64,000 nucleotides of DNA from Cotesia glomerata (Eukaryota > Arthropoda > Insecta > Hymenoptera > Braconidae): assembly GCF_020080835.1 (NCBI RefSeq), contig NC_058158.1, positions 28,414,305 to 28,478,304 of the forward strand, in the 5' to 3' direction. Below the pieces are notes generated by a model, which saw only the letters and a list, made by a program, of their open reading frames with translations, did not search any database and was not told where the DNA came from. Both the position numbers and the translations under genes were made by a program. Positions 47,361 through 58,990 of the stretch are shown in pieces. The number at the start of each line of letters is the position of its first letter. Positions within the stretch are counted from its first letter, which is position 1.

Positions 47361-48235
47361 AAAATCATTATTTGATTTTGTGCCAATAGCAAAATTAGTA
47401 AAAAAGTCAAAAGATAATATCAGGTGAGACGGATAACAAAAATTGAAATATTTTAGTAAGCAATTTTTTTTCATTTTCATAAATTGTCTGATGTGGCCAT
47501 ACATGACCAGATTTATTGCGTGAACTTCAATGACAAATATCAGATAATTATTATAATAAAGCTTACTCGATCGTAGATAGTATTTATTTTTTTAGGGCTC
47601 TGACTCAACTACAACTAAGCTAGTAGAGCTAAATCAACAATAGCACGTAACAATAACTACAGGGTAGTTCACTGGGATCGCTCGATCGTGGTCAGTTACA
47701 CGGTACAGCCTGGTCATTTAAACTCCACTAGCTATCATGGTATACGTTTAACCGGTATATATAGGTACCCATCGTTCGTCGTTACCTCCGTAAATGGTGC
47801 GGACAATAGTACGATAATTCGAATCGTTGTTACTGAACGTGGTCTATTCAAATTTCCACTGGTACGCGCACATACGGAAAATCACTGACATCTTACGCAT
47901 CTATATTTATATGCACTATATATTTACATAATAACGATAATCCTACAAATACAACTACAACTATAATAATAATACGAATAATAATAATAATAATAACCAT
48001 AATTACAATACATACTGGAAATATATTATTTTTAGTTTGACAGCAAATATGACTACGATTTGCTTGTGATTGATGCTACCTTTAAAGAAGATGACAAAAA
48101 TTGCTCAAATGAAAAAAAAATTTTAGAATCATCGATTATATCTGTTTTGATCATTACAATAGATCGATACACTTATGATAATAAATAATAATTGTTCTTA
48201 AAAGACAGTAGGAATTCCAATTTATTTTTTTGTGT
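47361..48235. other. Non-coding DNA, no gene seen
   Basis: A less AT-rich patch at 47640-47890 has a 66-codon open frame with no recognisable domain. Short (TAA)n-type sequence lies at 47960-47995. A CTGATGTGGCCATACATGACC word is at 47488. Confidence 0.5.
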
Positions 48236-48375
48236 GTTTACTGCAACGAAAAAGGACCCTCAGGGATTAAATTAAGGTCCATTTCTATTCACAATATTCG
48301 TCAACCCTCTAGGTACTGCCGATCTTGTCAATTTTCTGAATGCTGTTTGCTGATGATGCAAAATAGTATCAATTG
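48236..48375 (+). pseudogene. Possible reverse transcriptase relic
   Basis: One frame reads FLFTIFVNPLG (from about 48282), like the region after the PQGSVLGP block of LINE reverse transcriptases. About 60 bases on, in a shifted frame, CTGTTTGCTGATGATGCAAAA reads LFADDAK, like the catalytic Y/FADD box. Spacing is about right for these two motifs. No other domains survive, so this is a short, heavily decayed fragment. Confidence 0.4.
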
Positions 48376-48756
48376 GTCAGGTCACTTCAAGATAAACGAT
48401 TCTCACAGAGAATATCGATCCATTTGTCACCTTACATAAAGACCATAAAATGGCATCGGAAACAATTGAGTATGAGATAAAACGTTGAGTATGAGATAGA
48501 AAGATAAAACGTTCCTCACTTAATCTCATAATATGATCCAATATTGACATAAAATTGACAATGTGGCACTCTAACATGTAACATCTTGCAGTGATTTATA
48601 TTGAAGATTACAGTTGACTCACAACTAACCCTTGCAGTTTATTTTTATCAAAAAGTTTTCTAATGTATCCTAATACGTTTATAAATGGAAATTAGCCATT
48701 TCAAGATATGCCTGGCTTCATATGTCCTGAAATGACTAGATATGTCCAATGGTAAT

Positions 48757-48835
48757 AAATGCTTATAAATCATAAGCATTTATAATGTTTACATTTATAA
48801 TTACACATAATCATAAGTTATGATTATGTGTAATT
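48757..48835. repeat. Two adjacent perfect hairpins
   Basis: 48757-48781 pairs AAATGCTTAT with ATAAGCATTT. 48799-48835 pairs AATTACACATAATCATA with its exact complement around a 3-base loop. Their role is unknown. Confidence 0.75.
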
Positions 48836-50846
48836 TTTCAACCAAAAGTAGTGTTGGAAATATTTGACAGGTGGCGCATGATCATTAAATCGTCTCCTTA
48901 AAAGAGAATTCAGTTCTGTGTAAAATTTTTGATAGACCTGGAAAGAGAGGCCTTCAAAAAAGAGAGATTGGAATCAATCACTGATTATTAAGTAAGCATA
49001 AAATCTGGTGTGGCATGTTATTTTGAAACTAAAAAAATCGTCCTCACTAAAGTTTACACTCGTCAAATGATAGCGAAAAAAACCACTAACTTTTAAGGTT
49101 TTTTCAATTTTTCCAAAATAATTCAAAATTTACTAAATCACAGAAAATTTTGTTGATTAAAATTGTAGAGCATAAATTTTCAACAAATATTTTAGTAAAC
49201 ATTTCTTCATCCGTCTATTTGATTAAATAATAGAGCGTACCAAAGATGCATAAAAAAATTGCTGCCAACGCTAAAAAGGGTATAGGGTTATTTTATAAAT
49301 ATAAAATACATGAAATAATTACTATTTTTTTTCACTCTCCTTAAGAAGCTTATTTAAGATTGATTTTGAGTTTAATTATATAATTAAAATTGATAATTGA
49401 AGTGAAGTTAATTAAGTATCAAAATTCTCAATACTGATTGAAAAAATGAACCTTGATTCCTTATTGGCTTAGGATTAGAGCACGCGCGTATAGCGCGCAA
49501 TTTAAATTTTTAGTCAACGATTAAACCAGATTTTGTTAAATATGACATATTAACTGAGTACACATCTCTTGATGAAAATGAAAAATTATAATGAATTATT
49601 ATTTTACTCTACACATAGCCTAATATAGCCGGATTTAAAAATTGTTCATGGATTATCCTTCTACAATTCAAATTAATAACTCAGGAAAACACGATTTTGT
49701 GATAAAATTTTGGTAAAAAATTAAAATAATTTATTGCCCTTACACACAGCGGGGTACTGATATTTTACTATGCATGAATAAAATAACAAAATCGTCAACA
49801 CTGCATTGTTCGATTGACAATTTTGATAGGTAATAATTAATTGAATTGTAATATAATGTTTGTAGTCTATTCAGTGATGCTTGCTGCTTCAAATTTTCAT
49901 ATTCTAGAGCTGTTCATTAAATTACTATTACTTTGGCAGGAACTAAATAACATTAATCAATGCATTATTCAGCAATGGAATATTAGATAGTATTTATTCA
50001 GCTTATAGCTATTAAAAATCAATCGAAATTGATTATTTCATTCAACATTGAATTGCATGAACAAATAAAATGAAATGAATAATTGATAAATAAATAACTA
50101 CAAAACTTTAGGTGATACTGATTAATGAGTGTGATTGTACCGTAAAAGATTATGTGGTGCGAAGAGTATTTTTGTGTGAAAGGTAAAGTTGGTGAGTAAA
50201 AGGTATACATGTATATACTAGTGGTAAAAGCGGCAGTACTGTGTCGCACAGCTTCCGTCTTCAGAGTCAGCGCTTTAACACTATCGCTCGAGTCAGCATT
50301 TGCCACCTCGAAGGATGATTATAAGAGTGCACACCAGCATTACCAATGTGTCAAGCGAAGTTATTGAAAATTGAAAATTGTCAGCTTACTTTATCCATGT
50401 TTTTCTTTTTTAAATTTATCACTGAATGCTTATCAACATAATCTTTTTATTCGTATTGTCTTTGTAAAATTTTTGTTTCCCCTCCCACTCTCTTAACTTC
50501 ATACTAACGAAAATGAACCTGTGCTTGTGTAAAACGGAAAATTAATGAAAATATAGATCAGTGGGTGGAAGACGTTTCATTTACCCGTACGATAACAGAC
50601 TCATCAGTTAGGTGTGTCGTACAACCTACCTAAAACGCCCCATTCAATTTTGAGAATGGTATTTGTGTTATATTGAAAAGGCTTGGATCTAAATGGTTCG
50701 ACTTGTAACAAGATGTTTCGACTGCTTTTAGAGTGAAATCTAGATATGTTTATGTATATAACACTTGAACTTTTTCTGAAGTTCTTAGAAATGTAAACTT
50801 ATCAATGAAGGGTTCGATGCAGAACAGTTATAATACTTGAAATAAA
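48836..50846. other. Non-coding DNA with a GC-richer patch
   Basis: No supported gene. At 50210-50340 base composition rises and both strands are open; on the minus strand a frame reads VANADSSDSVKALTLKTEAV. There are no convincing splice sites and no domain, so I leave it unassigned. Confidence 0.45.
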
Positions 50847-50992
50847 GTAAGGTAAAAGCCCTAATAGATGATCACGTACCAGTATATGATCACTCCATGT
50901 ATTTGTATATCTATATTCACAAATATAGGTATACAAATACATGGAGTGATCATATACTGGTACATGATCATCTATTGGAGCTTTTACCTTAT
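50847..50992. repeat. ~145 bp near-perfect stem-loop
   Basis: TAAGGTAAAAGCCCTAATAG at 50848 mirrors CTATTGGAGCTTTTACCTTA ending at 50991. The arms continue through GATGATCACGTACCAGTATA and TGATCACTCCATGTATTTGT with very few mismatches and a loop of about 20 bases. It is a small foldback MITE or a possible hairpin RNA locus. Confidence 0.8.
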
Positions 50993-51034
50993 ATTCAGTT
51001 AAGGTAGTTCTTCCATAGTATAGTGTGCATGCAC

Positions 51035-51428
51035 ACACGGAAAGAAATTTTCTTTAAAATTTACCATTAAATTAACGAGAAAAATTGCCGGGTTATACTG
51101 TAATCGTGGGACGCTAAGACCACTGCTTTGCAATTTACTAGTGACAGAAATACTTTTTACAGTTGTGTGAGTAAAATTTACCGAAGTCTCCAGTAAAAAA
51201 AATTTGAAAAATTTTCGATGCAGCTTGCCGCACATATGAAATATCATTATTATTAGACATATTGTTATTGATGGAATATTGTCATTATAATTTTATAGGT
51301 TTCATCTTTTAAAAGAAGTGGATTTTAACTTAACAACATTAAATGTTTATTTGATTTTTTTAATTTAACATATTTTTTAGGTTATTTCACTTTACAATCT
51401 AGATATATAGAATAATAACAAATATTAA
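51035..51428 (+). mobile_element. Half copy of the ACACGGAAAGAAA MITE
   Basis: Starts ACACGGAAAGAAATTTTCTT and matches, as reverse complement, the right half of the element at 53637-54427 up to about ACAAATATTA. The other half is missing and a tandem repeat begins at once. Confidence 0.8.
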
Positions 51429-51431
51429 AAT

Positions 51432-51840
51432 TTTCCGGAAGTTCCGAAAAAGTTCATTAAAAATTTTAAGAATTGCAAATTTTTGGTTACTCAAAAGTTT
51501 GTAGGTAAACTTTTTTAACGTTGTTTTCAAAGAGTTCCGAAAAAGTTCCGCAAAAGTTCCGCAAACGTTCCTGAAAAGTTCCGGAGAAGTTCCTAATAAA
51601 TTTTAAGAATTTCAAATTTTTCGTTACTCAAAAATTTGAAAGTAAACTTTTTTAATGTTGTTTCCAAAGAGTTCCGAAAAAGTTCCGGAAAAGTTTTTAA
51701 AAAATTTTAAGAATTTCAAATTTTTAGTTACTCAAGAGTTTATAAGTGAAATTTTTCTACCTGTTTCTAAAGAGTTCCGGAGAAGTTCCGCAAAAGTTCC
51801 GGATCGTCTCATAATCGGAACTTTTCTGAGGAATGTTTCC
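51432..51840 (+). repeat. Minisatellite with AAAAGTTCCG subrepeats
   Basis: Three units start with AAATTTTAAGAATT at 51461, 51598 and 51702. Each has TCAAATTTTT.GTTACTCAA, then a variable number of 12 bp AAAAGTTCCGGA-type words. Unit length varies with the subrepeat number. Confidence 0.85.
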
Positions 51841-51867
51841 GGAACTTTTTTTTTACACAGGAGAAGA

Positions 51868-51922
51868 GCGGGCAAAACGGGGTTCACTTTTACATGTAAA
51901 AGAGTACCTCGTTTTGCCCACT
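51868..51922. repeat. Hairpin with GGGCAAAACG arms
   Basis: GGGCAAAACGGGGTTCACTT is mirrored by a GTACCTCGTTTTGCCC arm around ACATGT. The second half is reused in ORFs by chance only. Confidence 0.65.
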
Positions 51923-52836
51923 TTTCCCCTATATGTAAAAATGACCAAAAAGAAATGTTTGAATTATTATAACTTGACACCAAAACGATGGAGTGTTATT
52001 TTCGTTATTAATTAATCAAAAATATACTTTTTTTTATCCCGATAGTTTTTTTCCAATTCTGTCAAGGAATTTTTCAATATACCAGAGAATATTTAGGTAG
52101 TTGGAGTTTTAAATGCTTTAGATAGGAAGTAAGCCTAAAAATTGAGAATTTTATTATTAAATATATTTCTTTCTAACCGGTAAAAAATTCTGAAACTTTG
52201 AGATTTATTAGTAAACGTTATTCTTAAATCCTGTAAAAAAATTTACCAAAATCTATCGAAAAGTAGGAGGATGGAGAAACTATCTTAAGGTAGTTAAGGT
52301 AGCACCAGAAACATTTTCTTGGAATTCTTTGAAAATTGATAAATGTTCTTCATTTAATTCTGTGATGAATGGCACAAAATAAAATTTTTGAACAATACCG
52401 TTTCGGAGATATTAAATTTCAAAGTTAAAATTTTTAAGATGCAAATATAATGATAATTAAGACAATCTTTTTAAAATCGTCATAAAATCTGAATCCTATC
52501 AAGCCCTTGATTTTATTTATTGCAATCAACTATTCGTTAAATTTTAAATTAAACTAAATAACTTATTCTTCTGTAATTGTTTCTTTTAATTAATCGATAT
52601 CTTTGTTACCTTTGTGTACACGATGAAAGCAATGCTGTTCTATACATCGAAATCAATACTAATACCCATGTCTATATATCTTCTGTAGATCTCTTTGATA
52701 TACGTATATTACTTAATCAAATAATTGTTCAAAGACGTATGAACATCTACACACATGTTTCTATTGAACACAAGTTATTAGTGACGTATTTTGGGCAGAT
52801 AATACTAATGGCAATATTGTTTATACTAAAAAATCA
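51923..52836. other. Non-coding AT-rich DNA, no gene seen
   Basis: No gene or repeat is recognised. The long open frame that starts near 52577 runs into the MITE at 52837 and shows no domain. Confidence 0.5.
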
Positions 52837-53287
52837 TTTTTGTTATAATCGCTCCAAAAGTTCAACTTTTGAGCGCTCAGTGGCGTTCGAAAAGATACTC
52901 ATTTCTATAGACTCTACCATACCGTCTTTTTTCCGCGGCCTAGGCCGCAAAGTTTCCGTCCCCCTTTTTTCCGTACTGTCCTTGAGCAATTGGATAAGAT
53001 TTAGAACGAAATAAATCAAATTCTAGTGCACCAACCGATGGATTTTGAGTAAATTTTAAACTTAGTTACTATTGAGTGGCGCTAATTCTTTCTCTGCTGG
53101 CAGTTTATTACGAAGCGGACCTAATGTTAATAAAATAACAACCACGCCATAAATAAATATTAATAAAAAGATAATTAATATAAAATTAAGTTTTTTTGCC
53201 CTTGTGAAACTTCATAAAATTTGAATATCTCATTATTTGCTTCCTATCCCTCAAAAGTTAAACTTATGGAGCGATAATAACAAAAAA
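52837..53287. mobile_element. MITE-like TIR element, ~450 bp
   Basis: TTTTGTTATAATCGCTCCAA at 52839 is mirrored by CTTATGGAGCGATAATAACA at 53263-53282. The inverted match continues through GTTCAACTTTTGAG and CTCAAAAGTTAAAC. The interior is non-coding. Confidence 0.7.
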
Positions 53288-53302
53288 TATTGTAAGCCAT
53301 TT

Positions 53303-53506
53303 GGCCACTAAATGGTGATTTTGACAACGACGATTATACGATATTCGCTTTAAAGTTTGTCACGCAAATGTACGAAAACGAGCGTAAATTTCCGTCCTCG
53401 GCTTCGTCTTGAACGTTAAAATTATGCCCGTTTTTGTGCATTCCCGCCACGAACCTTTAGCTCATATCGCAGCATCGTTGTTGTCAGAAAATCGCCACTT
53501 TGCGGC
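53303..53506. repeat. Foldback with CCTCGGCTTCG loop
   Basis: GGCCACTAAATGGTGATTTT at 53303 mirrors AAAATCGCCACTTTGCGGCC ending at 53506, arms of about 80 bp with mismatches. The loop carries TCCTCGGCTTCGTCTTGAAC. The same CTCGGCTTCG string sits in the loop of the foldback at 27050-27180. Confidence 0.7.
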
Positions 53507-53636
53507 CGTATGATATAAATTGTCTAAAATTTGTGCACTGGTACATCTATGCGTACGTCATTTGTCACAGCGAGAGCAGAAATTTTGGGCAGACATAAAT
53601 TTTTTCAATGAAATTTTTTCCGTAATTTCTACCGGC

Positions 53637-54427
53637 TACACGGAAAGAAATTTTCTTTAAAAATGACCGTTAAAATCACAGTAATCGTGGGATATTCGGG
53701 AATTCCTGATCTAATTACAATTCTTTCAATAATTATTCACAAATACAATGTAAAAGTAAATCAAAAGATTTTACTGAAACTACGATAAAAATTACCGAAG
53801 TCTCCGGTAAAAAAGAATCTAAGTAACGGTACTATCCACCAACTTTGTGGCGCTGCAATCGCTGTAAACTTCTCAGCTATTTACAAAATTTCACATATCA
53901 GTGATCAGTTGACACTGAATTACAGTTAATTCTAACAAACATTTATACAATTATAATTATAATGAAGTTTTATGCATTTAGTTAACTATTAATTGTAAAG
54001 ATGTGCTTTAATTAAATTCGTAATTATCTATTAATATTTGTTATTATTCTATACATCTAAATTGTAAAGTGAAATAACCTAAAACATATGTTAAATTAAA
54101 AAAATCTAATACTTAAACATTTAATGTTAAGTTAAAATCCACTTTTTTTTATACATGAAACCTATAAAATTTATAATGAAAATATTACATCGATAACAAT
54201 ATGCCCAATAATAATTATATTCCATGTTTGCAGCAAGCTGCATCGAAAATTTTAAAAATTTTTTTTACCGGAGAGTCCGGTAAATTTTTTTTCACAAAAC
54301 TGTAAAAAGTATTTCTGTCACTAGTAAATTGTAAAGCAGTGTCTTATCGTCCCACGATTACAATACAGTCCGGTAATTTTTCTCGTTAATTTAATGGTAA
54401 ATTTGAAAGAAAATTTCTTTCCGTGTA
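53637..54427. mobile_element. Full-length ACACGGAAAGAAA MITE, ~790 bp
   Basis: TACACGGAAAGAAATTTTCT at 53637 is mirrored by AGAAAATTTCTTTCCGTGTA ending at 54427. Its right half is the reverse complement of 51035-51428. There is no coding capacity. Confidence 0.85.
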
Positions 54428-54626
54428 TAAAGAAAAATAGTATACACCACAATTTCTGCACTTTTAGTGTAATATAATATCATTCAATAGCGCAACAATT
54501 GAATCGAAAACAAAGTTGGGGCAAAGTCCGTAAAATTTGCAGCACAAAAGGGCATATTTTTCTAAGAGCTACCAGTTAAGACAGACCGAAAATTATTAGG
54601 TGACTGAATGGTAGTTACGGACAATG

Positions 54627-54698
54627 TCTCGGATAGCTTAACTGGTAGAGCCTTTGGCCCGTAACCAAACGATCCGGGTTCGAGTCCCGGTCTGGGCT
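54627..54698 (+). tRNA. tRNA-Thr(CGT)-like sequence, possibly a pseudo-tRNA or SINE head
   Basis: 72 nt. The T arm CCGGG-TTCGAGT-CCCGG is perfect and forms a strong B box. The D arm is GCTT...GAGC with A-box-like TAGCTTAACTGG. The anticodon stem TTTGG/CCAAA encloses CCCGTAA, giving anticodon CGT. Two faults: position 33 is C instead of the near-universal T, and the first acceptor pair is T-C, with two wobble pairs in the stem. A T run at 54704-54712 could end Pol III transcription. I favour a degenerate or SINE-derived copy. Confidence 0.55.
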
Positions 54699-54712
54699 GT
54701 CTGAATTTTTTT

Positions 54713-55435
54713 TTCGGTTACCGAAAAATTCCTACTGAGTAAGGTCTCCCCTCTCCCCTTTATCCTTTATTTCCCCAGTTCCCAAATTTGTCTTTAATGA
54801 CAAATTTAACTATGAATTATGGCTATATATCCATAGATCTACAGAAAATAATAAAAAATTTAAACAAAAGCACGAAAATTTTTCTCATGACATTTACTCA
54901 TTGTTCGAATTCTAAAATTAATAAACGATAATAGTTCACGTTTTGTTCATTATCAATGCAGTGCTGCGACGGAATATATATCTTTTATATTCTAAATTTT
55001 AAAAATAAAATATGATAAGAATAAAATAATAATTTTGGACTCCATGTGAATTAATAAAATAACTACAAAGTATTCCTGAATTGTATTTGTTTATTTTGCA
55101 AGCAGAATATTTAGTTTTTTTATTTTATAATTTAATTTAATTAAGAGTAGTGTTTGCTTAAAAAAATTAATATTTTTGAGCATTACATTATCATATTTAT
55201 TTACTTTTTAATAATATTCAAGAAAATATTTTCATTAATATTACTCATATTATCGTTTTATTTTTTAAAACACTTTTTTTAATTTTTGTTATTTTTAATT
55301 GGTACCAAGAGTATTATCAATGCATAAAAATCGCATTTATATGCAAAGCATGGTTAGTGATAAAAGACTCAACTGGGAACGATAGACGGGTTAATCCAGT
55401 AAAAATATATGAATTGCTTATAAATATCGATATAC
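54713..55435. other. Non-coding AT-rich DNA, probably intron
   Basis: Lies downstream of the Ig exon on the minus strand and begins with its GT donor. I see no further exon or repeat here. Confidence 0.5.
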
Positions 55436-55571
55436 CTGTATATTGGCTCGCCACTTGACTCTTTGAACCACAATACCATGGAAACAGCATCGTTGGTATC
55501 TCGGGAATGAAGTAAATCGCAAGGTAGATACGCCCGTTGACCTGCCACACCTTGGACAGCTTCAATGGGTA
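55436..55571 (-). CDS. Internal exon of a sidestep-like immunoglobulin-superfamily gene
   Basis: A 136 bp exon with AG acceptor at 55573-55572 (TTTTAG) and GT donor at 55435-55434 (CAG/GTATAT). Two bases complete a codon at the start and two begin one at the end. It reads PIEAVQGVAGQRAYLPCD ... DAVSMVLWFKESSGEPIY. This is the first half of a V-set Ig domain: the B-strand cysteine in YLPC and the core tryptophan in VLWFK. The pattern matches insect sidestep-family cell-surface adhesion receptors used in axon guidance; which paralogue is unknown. It is GC-richer than its surroundings and has no stop. The second cysteine must be in a downstream exon outside recognisable sequence here. Confidence 0.8.
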
Positions 55572-56228
55572 CTAAAATAAATCAAAAAAGAATATATATA
55601 TAATATATAAGCTTACCAGTTGTAAACTTATAATAGAATATGGTAAGCAAAATAAACGTTGTTTACATCATTTTTGTTAAAAAATATATATATATGAATT
55701 AAATGTCCACGGAAAATTTTTTATCACTAAAAACTAATAACTTATATTTATTTTTTAATTTTCAAAAAAAAAAAAAACTATAATTTTTATAATTAAGAAA
55801 TTAAGGAACTAAGGAAAATTTTTTGTCTGGCGTATTTATGTGATAAAATGATTTATTTAGATAAATGTAGTATCATTGGAAAGGTGTTGCCTGCATTTTT
55901 GCCTTTTCAAGGTTTCATATAAATTTAAACGAGATTTTTATTTACTTCTTTTGTTCTGAAGGTGTGAATGTCATTATGTATGTCAAATATGAAACCAAAG
56001 GAAAATTTTGCGACGGGCATATCTTCATAGTAAAATGAGTTTCTTTAGTAAAATTTGGTATCATCAGAAGATCATGCCCTTTCATGATTTGATATAATTT
56101 TTAGTGATAGTCAACTTTTTTTTATGTTAGGTTCTTGGAGAAGTTTTGAAATAGTTTGATGGTTGTCCAAGTTTGTTCCACAACATTTTCTATCAATTTA
56201 TTGGTAATTGATTTTGTCATAGCAATAT
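55572..56228. other. Non-coding AT-rich DNA, probably intron
   Basis: Upstream of the Ig exon on the minus strand, with a TA-rich tract at 55593-55610. No signal-peptide exon is recognised. Confidence 0.5.
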
Positions 56229-56340
56229 TAATTTTTAACTTCCTGGTATAAAAATCAATGATTTTCAAAAAAATCAGAAATTTATTGGTTTTACAAAATC
56301 GCGTTCTCATCAGATGTCTCATCAGATGAAAAAAAGATGT
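56229..56340 (-). repeat. Family F fragment E, end part
   Basis: Reads TTTTTAACTTCCTGGTATAA ... TTTATTGGTTTTACAAAATC ... CTCATCAGATGTC, the reverse complement of the family F 3' end, strongly diverged. A further fragment in the same orientation lies at 59470-59640. Confidence 0.55.
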
Positions 56341-56404
56341 GATTTTCGGGAATTTTTTTAACAGGGAAAATAAAGGAATTTTGAGATCGGATTTTTTTTA
56401 TTTT

Positions 56405-56937
56405 ATTAAGGGTACATTAAAGACTATTACCTTAAATTTTTATTAAAAAAACATTAATTATTACAAAGTTATTAACAATCTCATAGAGCACTAAAAAAAA
56501 TTTCCCCCTCCATGGTCGGTTTGATAACTCAAAAACGGATCATTTGAAAATAAAAATCCAAATTCTTTTTAATCAGTAGAGATGTACTTATCGTCGCACG
56601 TACGGAATTAAAAAAATTTTAATTTTTAAAAAAATGGCGACTGATTGAAAATTTTTTCACTATTCTTACTGTTTTTTTTTTTTTTTTGTTTTAACCCGGC
56701 TAAAAAAATCTTTAAAATAAAAATTTTTTAAATTCCGTACGTGCGACGATAATAACATCCATACTGATTAAAAAGCAATTTGGATTTTTATTTTCAGATC
56801 ATCCGTTTTTGAGTTATCGAACCGACCATGGAGGGGGAAATTTTTTTCTGGTGCTCTACGAGATTGTTAATAACTTTGTAATAATTACATATTTTTTAAT
56901 AAAAATTTAGGGTAATAATTTTTAATGTACCCTTAAT
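56405..56937. repeat. ~530 bp palindromic element
   Basis: ATTAAGGGTACATTAAAGAC at 56405 is mirrored by TTTTTAATGTACCCTTAAT ending at 56937. The arms run to about 56632 and 56717 and include CCCCCTCCATGGTCGGTTTG and ATCGTCGCACGTACGGAATT with few mismatches. The centre holds a T-rich run. It is a non-coding foldback element. Confidence 0.85.
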
Positions 56938-57339
56938 AAATAGGTGCGCATGTACAAAGTAATATACATGGTCTATCAGAGTGCTCCGTAAATTAATATA
57001 AATTTCATTAATTATTTGAACTAATAAATTGCATATGACATTTTAATATCTTTATAAGTGTATTATTGTTACATTATATAAGTCTCTTAATTGTTGCTCG
57101 CTGATAAATAATCTAATTCAATTAAAATAGATCACTGCGTGTAAGCCGTTAAATTAGCCACTTTGCACGTGGCTTTATCAGTGAAAATTAATTAATACAG
57201 TTCGATACTCTGTAACAATAGCACTGTCATTGCAATATTTTTTTGCCTATTGTGATTATTAAGGTTTTCTTTAATAAAATCATTAATTGTGTATACATAT
57301 ATATTGTTTTATATCAATCTATTGGCGATATTTCTCCGG
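56938..57339. other. Non-coding AT-rich DNA, no gene seen
   Basis: No gene or repeat is recognised between the palindrome and the LINE 5' region. Confidence 0.45.
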
Positions 57340-57511
57340 GACGTGACTTCAGTCAGTCTACGTAGTCCAGTGCCGTACCTATCTGTTTAACGAATTTGGG
57401 TACCTGTAATTACGTGACTATAACCCAGTAGTGATTTAGTATAAGTGTCTGTGCACTATCACTGTATACTATCATTAAAATAACCTCTGTGTTGTAGCTG
57501 TGAACCTAAAT

Positions 57512-58556
57512 ATGTCTGATTCCGAAAAACAAAAATCAGCTAATTTACCGGCCGGCGCGAAATGTCGTGGCTGCTCTCAAGGCATCGCAAAAGAGTATAT
57601 ACAGTGCACTGGCTGTCAAGTCTACTATCACCCGAGCTGCGCTAAATAGGCTGGATCTCAGCCTAGTGGTTTTATTCAACGTTGTTGTGGCCGACGTGGG
57701 TCTTCCTCCACAGATGATATTCGTGATATTCTTAAGCAAGAAATACTCGCTCTACGTAACAGCCTTAAAAGCGATGTCACATCACTGCATAATGACCTCA
57801 AAAACGACGTCAAAAATGATGTCACATCACTGTGTAATGACATAAAAAATGACGTCAAAAGTGAATTAGAAACTGTCATCTCCAGTGTAAATGGACTCAA
57901 ATCTCCAGTAAGACAATTTACAGAGCAATTTCAAAACAGAATCTGTGCTGTTGAGGAAAAACTCCTGAACCGTGAAGTACGCATAATGGCCAATATTAAC
58001 AATATAGTCTCTAATGATGAGAGAATTACGGAGCTCCAAAATAAAATATCTGACATACAAACTCAAGCGGATAGCAGTGTTATTCTGCGCGAAGTCGATG
58101 ACCGTATGGCCAGAAGAAACAATGTCCTGTTTCTAGGCATTGGTGAATCTCAAGCAGCTTCTCCTAATGAGCGTCTAGTGGAGGACTTATCCAGAGTGCA
58201 GAGTATTTGTGACTCTCTTGCAAATAATGTTTCAATTTCCTCCTGCACGAGACGGCAAATATTCATCCAACTCACTCCACCCTAGACCAATAAAGGTTAC
58301 CTTTGCTAACCATGTTTCTGTTGATCAGATCATAACTGGACTAATAAAAGCAAAGAGAGCGAAGAACTCTCTGTTATCTGTGAAGAATCTGTCGATTGTT
58401 CACGACAGAACAGCACTCCAAAGGATCGAACAAAAGAAGTTACGTCATCAACTCCAGGAACGGACAGCAGCAGGGGAACAGAATTTGAGGATTGTCACTC
58501 GTGCTGGTCAACCGATGATAATCAAGGATCATCGAAATATTTTTGCCTCGACTTAG
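57512..58556 (+). pseudogene. LINE ORF1 with PHD-type finger and coiled coil
   Basis: ATG at 57512 starts a finger CRGCSQGIAKEYIQCTGC ... YYHPSC (C2-C2-H-C pattern), then TAG at about 57647. In the same frame a coiled-coil region follows with internal repeats of VTSLHNDLKNDVKND type, then RRNNVLFLGIGES. A frameshift near 58240 leads to HPRPIKVTFANHVSV and GEQNLRIVTRAG, the C-terminal nucleic-acid-binding domain. The protein would bind LINE RNA. One stop and one shift make it a pseudogene. Confidence 0.85.
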
Positions 58557-58589
58557 TCTCCTTAGTCTCTTAAGAAAACTTAGTCTCTT

Positions 58590-58990
58590 AAATGCCAGCT
58601 CTTCATGCCTAACATTATATTATCAGAATGTTAGAGGGCTTAACACTAAGTTAGACAGTATATTCTATAAAACTTTTTTTTTGTGTCTAGGTGCGACAGG
58701 CGTGAGGGGTTCAGGAGGTCGGGTGGTGGTGTACTGATCGCATGTAGGAGTACGCTAAATGTAATACCTTTAAATTTTGAGGATATACAACTCCTCCCCA
58801 GGTTGAGACTGTGGGTGTTTTCTTTTTTTTCATTAATCTTGGTATAAAAACATATACAATAAACATCTATATTCCATCTGACCTGCATGCACATATCTAC
58901 TCTGACCTCCCTGAGCTGCTCTCGTCTCACTCAGCTTTGGATGCTGGAGCATTGGTGTTGCTGGGCGACTTCAACTAGCCACACTATGTG
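58590..58990 (+). pseudogene. LINE ORF2 endonuclease remnants
   Basis: LTLYYQNVRGLNTKLDS near 58610 is the start of an APE-type endonuclease. After a deletion, RRSGGGVLIACRSTL and, further on, INIYIPSDLHAHIYSDL and LVLLGDFN (58955-58980) follow in shifted frames. Nothing of the reverse transcriptase remains. Confidence 0.75.

Noticed and set aside
47688..47888. 66-codon frame in a less AT-rich patch
   Set aside because: No recognisable motif and no flanking splice signals; kept as unassigned.
50200..50345. GC-richer open patch as a second host exon
   Set aside because: Both strands are open, splice signals are poor and it does not resemble the rest of an Ig V-set domain.
55317..55565. 82-codon minus-strand open frame overlapping the Ig exon
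   Set aside because: Its phase gives no domain, whereas the overlapping phase with splice sites reads as a V-set Ig half domain. The longer frame is a shadow.
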